The translations under genes and the position numbers were made by a program. This document shows, piece after piece, positions 6,962-6,984 of a stretch of 6,984 bases of DNA. The notes under the pieces are model-generated. The model worked only from the letters and a program-made list of their open reading frames with translations, did not search any database and was not told the DNA's origin. Origin of the DNA: Alphaproteobacteria bacterium UBA6189 (GTDB lineage Bacteria > Pseudomonadota > Alphaproteobacteria > Rickettsiales > UBA3002); assembly GCA_002422745.1 (NCBI GenBank), contig DITH01000091.1, positions 20,790 to 27,773 on the forward strand. The letters run 5' to 3'. Every line of letters begins with the position of its first letter. Position 1 is the stretch's first letter.

Positions 6962-6984
6962 TGGCTGGGGCGCCAGGATTCGAA
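6962..6984 (-). tRNA. 3' part of a tRNA, probably tRNA-Gln (5' part outside the window)
   Basis: Read on the minus strand, the last 23 bases give the T-loop TTCGAAT (6984-6978), the 3' T-stem CCTGG, the 3' acceptor strand CGCCCCA, discriminator G (6965) and encoded CCA (6964-6962). The matching 5' acceptor would be TGGGGCG. A U1-A72 start with G73 and this acceptor are characteristic of proteobacterial tRNA-Gln (E. coli ends TACCCCAGCCA; many alphaproteobacteria end CGCCCCAGCCA). The anticodon is not in the window, so identity rests on the acceptor end only. The tRNA is convergent with the symporter gene. Confidence 0.82.

Noticed and set aside
6885..6984. Possible start of a new plus-strand gene at ATG 6885
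   Set aside because: The frame runs through the tRNA on the opposite strand and has no recognisable content; a chance frame is more likely.

Overview
The window looks like chromosomal DNA from a Gram-negative bacterium, most likely an alphaproteobacterium. Three things point that way: an outer-membrane TamA-type protein, an ABC-2 polysaccharide exporter, and the 3' half of a tRNA that ends in an encoded CCA with an acceptor strand typical of proteobacterial tRNA-Gln. Genus cannot be assigned by eye.

Left part (1-5347), all on the minus strand and read from right to left: wzm (ABC-2 permease), wzt (its ATPase, with a C-terminal carbohydrate-recognition domain), a 488-residue protein of unproven function that looks like a GT-B-type surface-polysaccharide enzyme, and tamA, which runs off the left edge. 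wzm and wzt share one base (TAATG). A 117-bp gap precedes the third gene, and only about 19 bp of untranslated sequence separates it from the open frame of tamA. Together these genes suggest envelope assembly: a lipid-linked glycan is built in the cytosol, recognised by the Wzt C-terminal domain and flipped by Wzm/Wzt, next to a gene for insertion of outer-membrane or secreted proteins. The link between the glycan genes and tamA is only positional.

Right part (5348-6984): a 205-bp divergent intergenic region, then a plus-strand sodium/proton-coupled dicarboxylate or amino-acid symporter. Its substrate-binding TM8 is intact, but its HP1 and HP2 loops are altered. After it comes a short non-coding stretch, and then the 3' end of a minus-strand tRNA, probably tRNA-Gln, cut by the right edge of the window.

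No CRISPR array, insertion sequence, prophage gene or clearly new defence or mobile system is visible. The points most worth checking are the missing conventional start codon of tamA, the inverted repeat over the symporter start codon, a possible leaderless promoter at wzm, and the unassigned polysaccharide gene.
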